The notes: generated by a model not told the origin, from the sequence alone. Counted from the first letter of the stretch, positions 33,274-42,179 are shown. The stretch is DNA of 64,000 nucleotides from Poriferisodalis sp965205175 (GCF_965205175.1 NZ_OZ242038.1:558001-622000); one strand, 5' to 3'. Program-made: numbers and translations.

Positions 33274-33702
33274 TCAGCAGTTCGGGTTGGGACTGAGTTC
33301 GCAGCCGGCTGGGTCCGTCCAGAACAGCATTGACGTGCCCATCGCCGCATACACAGCAACGGCAAGTACCAAGCCGCCGACGAACAGCCATGTGAACAGC
33401 CTGTTGTCGAAACGCAGGTGCATGAAGTACGCAACGACGATCTCGAACTTGACGACCATGAGGATCAGCAGCGCAGGCACCTCAACCGGGCCGGTATCAA
33501 CGAAATAGGTCAGGACTTCCGCGGCGGTCAGCACACCGAGCAGCAGCGCGACCTTGATGTAGCCGAAATCGCTCAGGCCGTGCTCTTGACCATGGGGCTC
33601 TGGCCCGTCGTGCTCTGGCCCTTCATGCTCGCCGTGACCGTCATGCCCGACTTCAGTTTCGGCTGCGATAGCGTCTGGTGCGGCTTGGGTGGCGGTGCTC
33701 AT
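33274..33702 (-). CDS. Cytochrome c oxidase subunit IV-type protein
   Basis: 142 residues. His/Glu/Gly-rich N-terminal tail (about 1-45) then three membrane helices ('VALLLGVLTAAEVLTYFV', 'LLILMVVKFEIVVAYFMHL', 'FVGGLVLAVAVYAAMG'), the pattern of the small COX4/CtaF-like 'prokaryotic subunit IV' family (PF03626). Last gene of the oxidase operon, 35 nt after ctaE. The His-rich tail could bind metal, but that is speculation. Confidence 0.82.
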   Translation of the reverse strand: MSTATQAAPDAIAAETEVGHDGHGEHEGPEHDGPEPHGQEHGLSDFGYIKVALLLGVLTAAEVLTYFVDTGPVEVPALLILMVVKFEIVVAYFMHLRFDNRLFTWLFVGGLVLAVAVYAAMGTSMLFWTDPAGCELSPNPNC

Positions 33703-33737
33703 CGCTGCACGTCCTCAGGAATCGGCTCAGGGATCAG

Positions 33738-34424
33738 CTAGGGAATCAGGTAGACGACAGCGAAGATCACGATCCAGACGATGTCGACGAAGTGCCAGTA
33801 CAGGCCGATGATCTCGACGGTCTCGGCCCGCTCAGCACCGATGATTCCCCGCTTCACCATTGCCCACAGCGTGACCAGCATGATGATGCCCAACGACACG
33901 TGGACGCCGTGGAAGCCGGTGAGCGTATAGAACGCCGACGACGAGATGCTGACCGTGTAGCCGAGGCCCTCGCGGTAGAAGCTCGTGAATTCGTAGACCT
34001 GCCCAGCAATGAACACTGCCCCGAGCGAAGCCGTCGTGAGCAGCCACATCTTGCAGCGCTCCAGCTCGCCTCGGGCGATCGTGGATACCGCCAGCACCAT
34101 CGTGAGCGAACTCATCAACAGCACGAACGAACTGACGGACGTGAACGGGATGTCGAACAGATCGGCGGCTCGCAGCGTCTCTTCGCCGGACAGCGGCCGT
34201 CGATTGCGCAGCAACAAGTAGGTGGAGATGAGCGCGCCGAAGAGCAAACAGTCCGAGCCCAGAAAGGCCCACATCGTCATCTTCTCGTTGGACAGACTGG
34301 TCGTCGGCGGGACGATTTCGTAGTCGTCCCATTCCGTGCGCGGGTAGGCAGTTTGCGAGGCAGCCTGAGGCTGGGGCTGATCGCCGTCGGCCGGCGCGAC
34401 GACCGCTTCAGTGGTGTCACTCAC
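33738..34424 (-). CDS. ctaE: Cytochrome c oxidase subunit III
   Basis: 228 residues from GTG 34424, which has GGGGAGG upstream and overlaps the ctaD stop by 8 nt. Five-helix subunit III: 'KMTMWAFLGSDCLLFGALIS', 'YTLTGFHGVHVSLGIIMLV', and the closing 'GLYWHFVDIVWIVIFAVVY' are hallmark segments, the last with the conserved WHFVD. Stabilises the D-pathway proton entry of subunit I. Polar N-terminal 40 residues are Gln/Pro-rich and variable. Confidence 0.95.
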   Translation of the reverse strand: MSDTTEAVVAPADGDQPQPQAASQTAYPRTEWDDYEIVPPTTSLSNEKMTMWAFLGSDCLLFGALISTYLLLRNRRPLSGEETLRAADLFDIPFTSVSSFVLLMSSLTMVLAVSTIARGELERCKMWLLTTASLGAVFIAGQVYEFTSFYREGLGYTVSISSSAFYTLTGFHGVHVSLGIIMLVTLWAMVKRGIIGAERAETVEIIGLYWHFVDIVWIVIFAVVYLIP

Positions 34425-36525
34425 CGGCGGCCTCCCCGTTCGATGCGCCCGCTGCAGAGACACCGGCCGCGATACTGGCACCAGCACCATTGGCACCGAC
34501 ATGGCTGGCGGCACCCCCGGCGGGATCGTCGTCGAGCTCCACACCGGCACCGCCGCTGTCGTCACCGTGATCGTGGCCATGGCCCGCGCTGGGGTCGGTG
34601 GACGGCTCGAGCGTCCAGCCGTACATGGCGCCGACCAGCAGCAGCAGTCCGACGCCGGCGATCCAGAGGTTGTAGATCAGCCCGAACGCGATGAGCGGCA
34701 ACCCTGCTGCCAGCACGATCGGCCAGTACGACGGCGACGGCAGATGCGGATGCTGATCGCCGCGCTGGGCAATGTCGTTGCCATTGGCGATGCGCCGCAG
34801 CTTGCCGGTCTCGTCGGGCTGGTACTTCTTGTGCCAGAAGTCGTCGACGTCGCTGACCACCGGCACGTAGTCGAAGTTGTGCTCAGGTACTGGCGAGGGA
34901 ATTGCCCACTCCAGCGTGCGGCCGTCCCACGGGTCGGCCTCGGCGGCCGGCTCGAGACCTCGGCGGTAGCGCCCCCACGTGCGGAAGATGTTGACCGCCA
35001 GGATCACCATGGCCACCAGCATGAAGAAATACCCGATGGTCGCAATCTTGTTCCAGAATTCAAATCCGTCGAAGGTACCGTAGCTGCTGTGGCGGCGGGC
35101 CATGCCCTGCAAGCCCACGATGTGCATCGGCCCGAAGGTGATGTTGAAGCCGGCCAGCATGAGCCAGAAGTGCCAGCGGCCGAGTCGGTCGTTCAAGTGG
35201 TAGCCGAACGCCTTGGGCCACCAGTAGTACATGCCAGCGAACATGCCCATCAGCGCACCGCCGACGAGCACGTAGTGGAAGTGCGCGACGATGAAGTAGG
35301 TGTCGGTCTGCTGGGTGTCGGCCGGCGCGATTGCATGCATCACCCCCGACAGGCCGCCGATGGTGAACATGGCCACGAGCGACACCGAGAACATCATCGG
35401 GACCGTGAAGCGCACTTTGCCAGCCCACATGGTCGCGATCCAGTTCAGGATCTTCACACCCGTCGGCACCGCAATGAACATGGTTGTCGCCGAGAAGGCC
35501 GCCACAGAGACCGGTCCCATGCCCGAGGTGAACATGTGGTGCGCCCACACGCCCCATCCCATGAAGCCGATGGCGGCGCCCGACAGCACCACGATCGGAT
35601 AGCCGAACAGCGGCTTGCGGCTGAACACCGGCAGCGTCTCGGACACGACACCGAACGCCGGCAGGATCAAGATGTACACCTCCGGATGTCCGAAGATCCA
35701 GAACAAGTGCTGCCACAGCAGCGGATCGGCGCCGGCCGCCACATCGAAGAAGTTCGAGTCGAAGGTGCGGTCGAACGTCAGCAGCACCAGCGCCACCGTG
35801 ATCACCGGCAGTGCGAACACCAGCAGGAACTGCACCACCAGAATCATCCAGGTGAACACCGGCATGCGCAGCAAGCTCATGCCCGGACAGCGCATGTTGA
35901 TGATGGTCACAAGCAGGTTCAGCGCGCCCAGCAGCGAGGCGATGCCGGCGATCTGCAAGCCCAATGCGTAGAAGTCCATGCCGTGGCCGGGGCTGTAGGT
36001 CATGCCGGTGTTGGGCGCGTAGGCGAACCAGCCGCCGTCGGCACCGCCACCCAGGAACCAGCTGAGGTTCAAGAACAGTCCGCCGAAGACGAACACCCAC
36101 AAGCCCAACGCGTTCAATCGCGGGAAGGCCACATCACGAGCGCCGATCTGCAGCGGCACGAGATAGTTTGCGAACGCATTGGCCAACGGCATGATGACCA
36201 AGAACACCATGGTCACGCCGTGCATCGTGAACAGCTGGTTGTAGGCGTCGGCGCTCAGCACCTCGCTGTCGGGCGCCCACAGCTGCAAGCGCACCAGACC
36301 GATCTCGAGGCCGCCCACCAAGAACCAGAACATGGCGGCTGCGCCGTACATGATGCCGATTTTCTTGTGGTCCACCGTGAACAGCCATTCACGCCAGCCA
36401 GTGGCTTGAGTGGGTCGAGCGAACACACCTGTGCGCGGCAACGTCTGCGCGTGCAGATCAGGGTCGGCGACCTCCAGCTCGGTGCTCGGCGCTTCGCCTT
36501 CTGGGCGATCGGTGATGACTGCCAT
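34417..36525 (-). CDS. ctaD: Cytochrome c oxidase subunit I, with C-terminal fused membrane domain
   Basis: 702 residues from ATG 36525. Catalytic subunit of the aa3-type oxidase. All ligands are present: His102 (haem a, 'FTMHGVTMVFL'), His280 and Tyr284 ('GHPEVYILILPAFG'), His329/His330 ('WAHHMF', CuB), His415 and His417 ('VAHFHYVLVGG', haem a3 and a). After the 12-helix core (to about 530) comes an extension with 'SPSYWPIVLAAGLPLIAFGL' and a second helix resembling actinobacterial subunit IV, then a His/Asp/Gly-rich acidic tail. This makes it about 150 residues longer than the usual subunit I. Overlaps ctaE. Confidence 0.96.
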   Translation of the reverse strand: MAVITDRPEGEAPSTELEVADPDLHAQTLPRTGVFARPTQATGWREWLFTVDHKKIGIMYGAAAMFWFLVGGLEIGLVRLQLWAPDSEVLSADAYNQLFTMHGVTMVFLVIMPLANAFANYLVPLQIGARDVAFPRLNALGLWVFVFGGLFLNLSWFLGGGADGGWFAYAPNTGMTYSPGHGMDFYALGLQIAGIASLLGALNLLVTIINMRCPGMSLLRMPVFTWMILVVQFLLVFALPVITVALVLLTFDRTFDSNFFDVAAGADPLLWQHLFWIFGHPEVYILILPAFGVVSETLPVFSRKPLFGYPIVVLSGAAIGFMGWGVWAHHMFTSGMGPVSVAAFSATTMFIAVPTGVKILNWIATMWAGKVRFTVPMMFSVSLVAMFTIGGLSGVMHAIAPADTQQTDTYFIVAHFHYVLVGGALMGMFAGMYYWWPKAFGYHLNDRLGRWHFWLMLAGFNITFGPMHIVGLQGMARRHSSYGTFDGFEFWNKIATIGYFFMLVAMVILAVNIFRTWGRYRRGLEPAAEADPWDGRTLEWAIPSPVPEHNFDYVPVVSDVDDFWHKKYQPDETGKLRRIANGNDIAQRGDQHPHLPSPSYWPIVLAAGLPLIAFGLIYNLWIAGVGLLLLVGAMYGWTLEPSTDPSAGHGHDHGDDSGGAGVELDDDPAGGAASHVGANGAGASIAAGVSAAGASNGEAAGE

Positions 36526-36625
36526 CAGGTCGTGCTCATCTGGTTGTGCTCATCAGGTAGCTCATCGGATCGTGCCGGTCGTTCTCGGCGAGTTGCGCTG
36601 TGCAGGACCTGCATGCCAGCGCTCA

Positions 36626-37789
36626 TCAGGGCAGCACCGGCGGGCTGCCGAGGGTCTTCAGGTACGCCATCAGATGATCGAGATCTTGTTCGGTCAAGAC
36701 CTCAGCGAACCCCAGCATGCCCTGCTGATTGTCCGCGCGAGCCGGCTTCATCGCGGGCGCATTGCGCACCCACTCCCGCAGTTCGGCGGTGTTGAGCACC
36801 AGCTCGCCGTCGGGTCCGCGCGCATAGCTGCCGTCGGGTCCCGTGCGATACGTCTCGTACAGCGCCCCGGCAAAGGCGGTGCGGCTCATCAGATTGGTGA
36901 GATTCGGCGCGATGCCTGACAGCAGGGCTGCGTTGCCGCCGGCGGCGCTCTCATAGGCCCCATCGACGACATGGCAGCTGATGCAGTGGGTCTCGAACAG
37001 GGCGGCGCCGGCAGCTTCGGACGAGCCCTCCGGCGGTGCCGTCTGTGCGGCGGCCTGCCCGCGGAGCTGGCCGGTCACCCAGCGCTGGTAGTCCGCTGGG
37101 GCGAGCGCGATGGCCCGCATCTGCATGTGGGCGTGGCTCAGCCCGCAGAACTCCACGCATTCGCCGTAGTAGACGCCCGGTTCGTCCGCGCTGATCTTCC
37201 AGTGATGCACGCGGCCCGGCACGGCGTCGCGCTTGCCGTTCAGCTGAGGTATCCAGAACGAGTGAATGACATCGTTGGAGTGAATCTCCAAGTTGACCTC
37301 TTCGCCCACCGGAATGACCAGGTCGTTGGCCGTGACGATGTCGTCGTTGCCGTCGGAGTCCAGGTCGTAGCTGAACTGCCACCACCACTGCTGGCCCTCG
37401 ACCTTGATGGTGCGGCCTTCGCCTTCGGAAGCCAGCGCAAACACGGTCGGCAGCGTCACGACGGTCAAGAACACCAGCATCGCTGTGGGGATGAGCGTCC
37501 ACGTCAGCTCCGCTTTGCGGTTGCCGTGGATCTGAGGCGGCAGATCGTCGGGGTCGTCGGTGGGGCGCGCCCGGAATTTGACGATGATCGTGACCACCGC
37601 AGCCGCCACGAACAGCCCGACGGCCACGGCCATCCAGCCCGACAACCGCATCAGCCAGTCGATGTCGCGAGCGTTCGGGCCCGCAGGCCTGGTGGCGTCG
37701 AGTCGGCCGGTGGCGCAGCCCGCAGCGGTCAGACCTGCGAGCGCCAAGACGACAAACCGACAGCGTCGAATGCACCGGGCGCCGATCAC
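36626..37789 (-). CDS. ctaC: Cytochrome c oxidase subunit II fused to cytochrome c
   Basis: 387 residues from ATG 37789. Lipoprotein-type signal with lipobox 'LTAAGC' (Cys about 25), two membrane helices, then the cupredoxin domain with the CuA site 'GECVEFCGLSHAHMQM' and the aromatic 'GQQWWWQFSYD' electron-entry patch. A C-terminal class I cytochrome c domain follows ('ETHCISCHVVDGA' and a distal Met in the 'APAMKPA' region), making this a caa3-type subunit. Its start overlaps the upstream membrane-protein gene by 4 nt. Accepts electrons directly through the fused cytochrome. Confidence 0.95.
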   Translation of the reverse strand: MIGARCIRRCRFVVLALAGLTAAGCATGRLDATRPAGPNARDIDWLMRLSGWMAVAVGLFVAAAVVTIIVKFRARPTDDPDDLPPQIHGNRKAELTWTLIPTAMLVFLTVVTLPTVFALASEGEGRTIKVEGQQWWWQFSYDLDSDGNDDIVTANDLVIPVGEEVNLEIHSNDVIHSFWIPQLNGKRDAVPGRVHHWKISADEPGVYYGECVEFCGLSHAHMQMRAIALAPADYQRWVTGQLRGQAAAQTAPPEGSSEAAGAALFETHCISCHVVDGAYESAAGGNAALLSGIAPNLTNLMSRTAFAGALYETYRTGPDGSYARGPDGELVLNTAELREWVRNAPAMKPARADNQQGMLGFAEVLTEQDLDHLMAYLKTLGSPPVLP

Positions 37790-38601
37790 TCGTGCGCTCC
37801 GTCAGGTTCGCCGTCGGCATCCTCGTCACCGTGATCGACGACGGGGCCGGGGCTCTCGGCGTGGTCGCCGGATTCCTCGGCATGATCGCCAGACGATTCT
37901 GTGTGGCCATGGGGGTGGAAGTCGCGCTCGCCGATCACTGCGGAGGTGATGCCGGCCACGATGAGCGCGATGCCGCCCAGCACCAGCACCGATGCCGTGA
38001 ACGCCCGCCTCAGCTGCGGCTTCGCGTACAGCACGAAGGCGAACGCCAAGATCACCGCGGAGATGACGATTGCCGCGTAGCTCGCCGCAGCCTTGCTCAC
38101 GGTCAAGAAGATGCGCGAAGCCAGCACCACCGGCACCGCAATGCCGAGCGCGCCGTAGAGCGAGATCTCAAAGGGCCGCAGCAGTCGTGCTCGCTCAACC
38201 GCATTCTCGGTCGCATCGCTCGACAAGTGCTCGGCCCAAGCGCTCATCGTCCACTCGATCGCGGAGATCACCAGCAGGGCCATGCCGGCGATGGTCAGCA
38301 AGGCATCGGTCACCAGCCCCACCATGAGCACGCCGAGGCCGGTGGCGGCCATGATCGGCCAGTAGGCGGGCACCGGCTGGTAACGGTGCGAATGTTCCCG
38401 GTCCAGCGAGTCGCCGTCGCCCACGGTGAGCGCCAAGGCGAACAGCAAGCCGAAGGCCCCAGCGGCGGTGCCCAGCACGATCGTGGCGTACATGACCACG
38501 TGACCCGCGCCGTCCATGCCGGTGAGCACGCCGATCGCCAAGGCAGCGGCGGCTGCCAGTGCAATGCGCCCGGCGAAGTACCTGCTTGCGATGCCGACCA
38601 T
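37786..38601 (-). CDS. Oxidase operon membrane protein, subunit IV-like
   Basis: 271 residues from ATG 38601. About six hydrophobic helices and a His/Asp/Glu/Gly-rich cytoplasmic tail. The segment 'HRYQPVPAYWPIMAATGLGV' followed by a second helix is strikingly like the fused tail of ctaD ('SPSYWPIVLAAGLPL'), pointing to actinobacterial cytochrome c oxidase subunit IV (PF12270-like). Overlaps ctaC by 4 nt and is preceded by the subunit III-like gene with a 6-nt gap, so it is co-transcribed. Probably an assembly or accessory subunit. Confidence 0.7.
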   Translation of the reverse strand: MVGIASRYFAGRIALAAAAALAIGVLTGMDGAGHVVMYATIVLGTAAGAFGLLFALALTVGDGDSLDREHSHRYQPVPAYWPIMAATGLGVLMVGLVTDALLTIAGMALLVISAIEWTMSAWAEHLSSDATENAVERARLLRPFEISLYGALGIAVPVVLASRIFLTVSKAAASYAAIVISAVILAFAFVLYAKPQLRRAFTASVLVLGGIALIVAGITSAVIGERDFHPHGHTESSGDHAEESGDHAESPGPVVDHGDEDADGEPDGAHE

Positions 38602-38607
38602 CCGTGC

Positions 38608-39255
38608 CTACTTCACCACGTACACGACGTACCACGTGGCGGCCCACGCGAGCACGCCGAAGTCCCAGAAGAAGACCGCCGCACCCAGCGGCGTCGAACG
38701 GTCTCGGCCGACGCTGCCTCCCAATGCTCGGAGCGTCATCAGGCCGAGGTAGAACATGCCCACGATCAGGATGGCCAGCGAGAGCCCGGTGACGGCGAAC
38801 GCCAGGGTGGCCCATTCTCCCGAGCCGATCTCCAGCTCCATGCGGTTCAGGCTGAACATCACCATGTTGAAGAACGCCAAGCCCAGCACCAAGGTGAGCG
38901 CCAGTCCCGCCCACGTGTGGCCGCGCTCGTCGCGACTGCTCGCCCACACCGCCCAGTGGGCCGTGACCACCGACAGCAGCAAGGTGATGAGCGCGTAGGC
39001 CAGCTGAGGATTCGGCACCGACTGCCCTGCGAGCCAGTCGTGTCCGGGGTCTGCGCCGGATGCATGGCGACGGGCCATGTAGTGGCCCAGCGCCCCCGCT
39101 ACGGCCATGGCCCCCGCCGCCACGGCGAACCCGGTGCCGACCAGTTGGCTGCGGGGACGCGGCGCGGGACCCGGGACGCTGTACTGACCTGGCGCGGCGG
39201 CGCGAGCGGCCGCGTTCGGCGTATCCGCCACTTCCGAGGTCAGGGTTTCCGACAT
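38608..39255 (-). CDS. Second haem-copper oxidase subunit III-like protein
   Basis: 215 residues from ATG 39255; the start overlaps the stop of the subunit I-like gene (TGATG). Five hydrophobic helices: around 40-58, 85-105 ('LAYALITLLLSVVTAHWAVW'), 115-133, 150-172 and 190-212, the last 'LGAAVFFWDFGVLAWAATWY'. Layout and position correspond to a CtaE-like subunit, but the WHFVD closing motif of true subunit III becomes 'FFWDFGVLAW'. Its partner is the ligand-less subunit I immediately upstream. Probably part of an alternative or regulatory complex. Confidence 0.7.
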   Translation of the reverse strand: MSETLTSEVADTPNAAARAAAPGQYSVPGPAPRPRSQLVGTGFAVAAGAMAVAGALGHYMARRHASGADPGHDWLAGQSVPNPQLAYALITLLLSVVTAHWAVWASSRDERGHTWAGLALTLVLGLAFFNMVMFSLNRMELEIGSGEWATLAFAVTGLSLAILIVGMFYLGLMTLRALGGSVGRDRSTPLGAAVFFWDFGVLAWAATWYVVYVVK

Positions 39256-41042
39256 CAGGCCGGCACCTTGGCTGATTCGCCCATTGCATGAGCGACTACA
39301 GGGCTGATTGGGCCGCTTGGTACACCAGCCCCGTTGGCCCCGCCGACGGCATCATCGAGCAAGGGAGTTCCCGAGGACAGCACCGGCAGGACATTGGCGG
39401 GTCCGAGCGGGGGCGGTGAGGCCAGCAGCCACTCCGGCGTCAGTCCGCCCCACGGGTCAGCAGCCGTCGTTCGGACACCCTTGCGCAGCGCAGCACACAC
39501 CGCCAGGTTCGCCACCATCACCACCACGCCGACCAGCACCATGCCGACGCCGATCGCAGCAACGCCGGACAGTCCCTCAGCAGCGGACGGACCCGTCGAG
39601 TCGACGAGACCGGAATAGCGAGAGGTGAGCAGCGGCTCGCCGTAGACGAACTGCGGTTGCTTGGTCAGCACGCCCGACAGCGCGGACCCCAGCCAAGCCA
39701 GCACAGCGCCTCCGCCGATCGCCAGCAGGCAGGCCCAGCCGGCCAGCTCGGACAGCTTGCAGCCCCAGATCTTGGGCGCCCACCAGTGCAGCGCAGCCAG
39801 TCCGCCGAGCAGTCCCGCTCCGTAGACGAGCAGGCTCTGCTGACCGGTGACCCACGTGGTGACGTGCAACGGGGCCTTGCCGTCAACGCCGAGGCCGCCG
39901 AGCTGCAACCAATCCGCGACGGCGCCGATCAAGCCAGCAAGCGCGGCGACGGCGACGAGCGTGCCGGCCCCGAAAGCAGCGACCAATGCGGTGGTCGGGC
40001 GAGGCCACGCACGGCCCTGCCACACCGTGAACCCCAACAGCGCCAACAGGCCGGCGACGGCTGCGAAGGCACCCCCGTACAGGCCGACCAGCACGATGCC
40101 CTCAAGCCCGTCAACGACATCGGCACCCTCATCGGTGATGCCGAAGTTGGCCCAAGCGCCGAAGCCGAAGAGGCCAACCAAGCCCATGGTGAAGTAGAGC
40201 GCCAGCGGCTCGAACACCCAGCGCCGAGCGGCGGCCAGCACGACTTCGGCGACGACTCCGAGCACCGGCACGACGTAGATGAACAGCTGCGGCGTGCGGT
40301 ACATCCAGTCGATGCGGGGCCAGATGCCGTAGTTGCCGCCCAGGAAACGGGGACCGTAGCGGTGCTCGATGTAGAGCACGACGATCTGGCCGAGCACGAC
40401 CCCCAGGCTGACCACCAGCATCGAAGCCGTGACCAGCGCCGACCAGGCGAACGGGGGCGTGCGGTCCATGTACATGCCCGGCGCCCGCATGGTGAGCGTG
40501 GTGACCGCGACGCAGATCGCGCCGGTGAGCAGCGACATGACGAGTCCAGCGAGCGCCAGCAGGTGCAGCTGGACGCCGGCGCTGAAGCCTCCTCCGGGAC
40601 CGCCGTTGGCGACATAGGCCCCGACGAGCACACCAGCTGACACCAGCCAGCCCCAGAACGACAGCGCGGCCGCTCGCCCGAAGGCCACGTTCGGCGCGCC
40701 CACCTGCAGCGGCACCACATAGATGGCGATGCCCAAGAACAGCGGGATGAGCATGCCGAACACCAGTGCGTCGCGCGTGAAGGAGAAAACCTGCACGAAC
40801 GAGTCGCCGCCGAGGACGGTGTGTCCCGTCGATGAGGCCAAGTCAGCCCGCACCAGCAGGTCGGCGACCACGCCGGCGAGTGCGAACAACAGCGAACAGG
40901 CGATGAACATTCGGCCGATGCGCTTGTGGTCGGCCGTGTTGAGCCAACCGAGCGGCGACGGATCCTCTGCCGGACCCGTTGCAGCCGGATCAGTGACGGC
41001 CGGACTGGCTGCCGCCGGGGCGGTCGCTGCCGAACCGGTCAC
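39255..41042 (-). CDS. Cytochrome oxidase subunit I paralogue lacking all metal ligands
   Basis: 595 residues from GTG 41042, chosen for AGGAG 7 nt upstream; the frame is open to 41204. The fold of COX1 is unmistakable: 'LGWLNTADHKRIGRMFIACS', 'GIAIYVVPLQVGAPNVAFGR', 'GIWPRIDWMYRTPQLFIYVV', 'ALHWWAPKIWG'. Aligned to ctaD in this window, every ligand is changed: haem a His102 position reads Arg90, CuB His280 reads Thr250 and Tyr284 reads Phe254, the His-His pair reads Asn-Phe ('WANFGI'), and His415/His417 read Gln/Ser ('TGQQSLLV'). It cannot bind haems a/a3 or CuB as COX1 does. It is intact and in-frame within the oxidase operon, so probably functional as something else. Confidence 0.88.
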   Translation of the reverse strand: MTGSAATAPAAASPAVTDPAATGPAEDPSPLGWLNTADHKRIGRMFIACSLLFALAGVVADLLVRADLASSTGHTVLGGDSFVQVFSFTRDALVFGMLIPLFLGIAIYVVPLQVGAPNVAFGRAAALSFWGWLVSAGVLVGAYVANGGPGGGFSAGVQLHLLALAGLVMSLLTGAICVAVTTLTMRAPGMYMDRTPPFAWSALVTASMLVVSLGVVLGQIVVLYIEHRYGPRFLGGNYGIWPRIDWMYRTPQLFIYVVPVLGVVAEVVLAAARRWVFEPLALYFTMGLVGLFGFGAWANFGITDEGADVVDGLEGIVLVGLYGGAFAAVAGLLALLGFTVWQGRAWPRPTTALVAAFGAGTLVAVAALAGLIGAVADWLQLGGLGVDGKAPLHVTTWVTGQQSLLVYGAGLLGGLAALHWWAPKIWGCKLSELAGWACLLAIGGGAVLAWLGSALSGVLTKQPQFVYGEPLLTSRYSGLVDSTGPSAAEGLSGVAAIGVGMVLVGVVVMVANLAVCAALRKGVRTTAADPWGGLTPEWLLASPPPLGPANVLPVLSSGTPLLDDAVGGANGAGVPSGPISPVVAHAMGESAKVPA

Positions 41043-41294
41043 GGCTGCTCTCCTGGATGCACTGCTTCGACAGTGGCCTCGGTCATGCGGCGAAGTGGTC
41101 TCCGAACTCGGCAGACGGCACCGCTTGGGGGCGACGCCAACGGGGCACTCTAGCGACCCGCGGCTGCCGCCTACCGACTTCTCTCGGGCAGATTTGCTGC
41201 GCACAGGCTTGCTGGGTACGGGCGACTTGTGTGCGGACTGCTCGGAGGCCGCTCTGGCGGCTACGCGGCGCCGCGAGGCTCTGACGGTGCACGG

Positions 41295-42179
41295 TCACCA
41301 GCCGAGCCGAACGACGACATCGACGGCCATCGCCGCGAACAGCAGCCCCAGATAGGCGATCGATGCGTGGAACACGCGCATCGCTTGGCGAAGCGTCAGC
41401 TCCCGCCACAGCATGATCAGCTGCCATCCGAAAGCGGCACCGCCGGCCAGCGCCACCATCCAGTACAGGCCTGCCATGTCGGCGGCCACTGCGAACCACA
41501 GCGACAACCCGATCAACACTGCGGTGTGCAGGGTCATCTGCACCAGCACGGAGCGTTCGCTGGCGACCGAGGGCAGCATCGGCACGTCCGCCGCGTCGTA
41601 GTCCTTCGCGTAGCGGATCGCCAACGCCCAAAAGTGCGGCGGCGTCCAGAAGAACACCATGGCGAACGCGATCCACGCTTCGAGCGACAGCGAGCCGGTC
41701 ACCGCAGCCCACCCCACGAGCACCGGTGCCGCGCCGGCAGCGCCGCCGATGACGATGTTCTGGGCGGACCAACGCTTCAGCCACAGCGTGTACACGAACA
41801 CATAGAACAAGCAGGCGGACAGCGCGAGCAATGCTGCGAGCAGATTGGCGCCCAACCACAGGATCCCGAACGCCGCTGCCTCGAGCACCAGGCCATAGAC
41901 GAGCGCCGCGCGCGGGCTCACGGTGCCCACCACCAAGGGACGTTGCGCAGTGCGAGCCATCTTGGCGTCGATGTCGCGGTCGATGAACATGTTGAAGGTG
42001 TTGGCGCCGGCAGCGGACAGCGTGCCGCCGCCGACGGCGACCAGCAGCAGCATCAAGCTGGGCACACCGCGCTCGGCCACGAACATGGGCGGCACGGTGG
42101 TCACCAGCAGCAGCTCGATGATGCGCGGCTTGGTGAGCGCGACGTATCCCCGCAAGGTCGGGCGCAGCGTCGCCAGCAT
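41295..42179 (-). CDS. ctaB: Protohaem IX farnesyltransferase (haem O synthase)
   Basis: 294 residues from ATG 42179 ('MLATLRPTLRGYVALTKPR'); ATG 42239 and 42290 are in frame. UbiA-family prenyltransferase with nine membrane helices. Prenyl diphosphate/Mg sites: 'NTFNMFIDRDIDAKMART' (NxxxDxxxD) and 'YAKDYDAADVPMLPSV'. Converts haem B to haem O for the oxidase. First gene of the minus-strand oxidase operon, 252 nt ahead of the subunit I-like gene, and divergent from ctaA. Confidence 0.95.
   Translation of the reverse strand: MLATLRPTLRGYVALTKPRIIELLLVTTVPPMFVAERGVPSLMLLLVAVGGGTLSAAGANTFNMFIDRDIDAKMARTAQRPLVVGTVSPRAALVYGLVLEAAAFGILWLGANLLAALLALSACLFYVFVYTLWLKRWSAQNIVIGGAAGAAPVLVGWAAVTGSLSLEAWIAFAMVFFWTPPHFWALAIRYAKDYDAADVPMLPSVASERSVLVQMTLHTAVLIGLSLWFAVAADMAGLYWMVALAGGAAFGWQLIMLWRELTLRQAMRVFHASIAYLGLLFAAMAVDVVVRLGW

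Noticed and set aside
32367..33296. 309-residue Arg/Thr/His-rich plus-strand frame across the 75-bp repeats
   Set aside because: Out-of-frame reading of the same repeats; the frame starting at 32506 has a membrane helix and regular heptads, as expected of a coiled coil.
34411..36795. 794-residue plus-strand frame opposite ctaD
   Set aside because: Shadow of ctaD, whose haem and copper ligands are all present on the minus strand.
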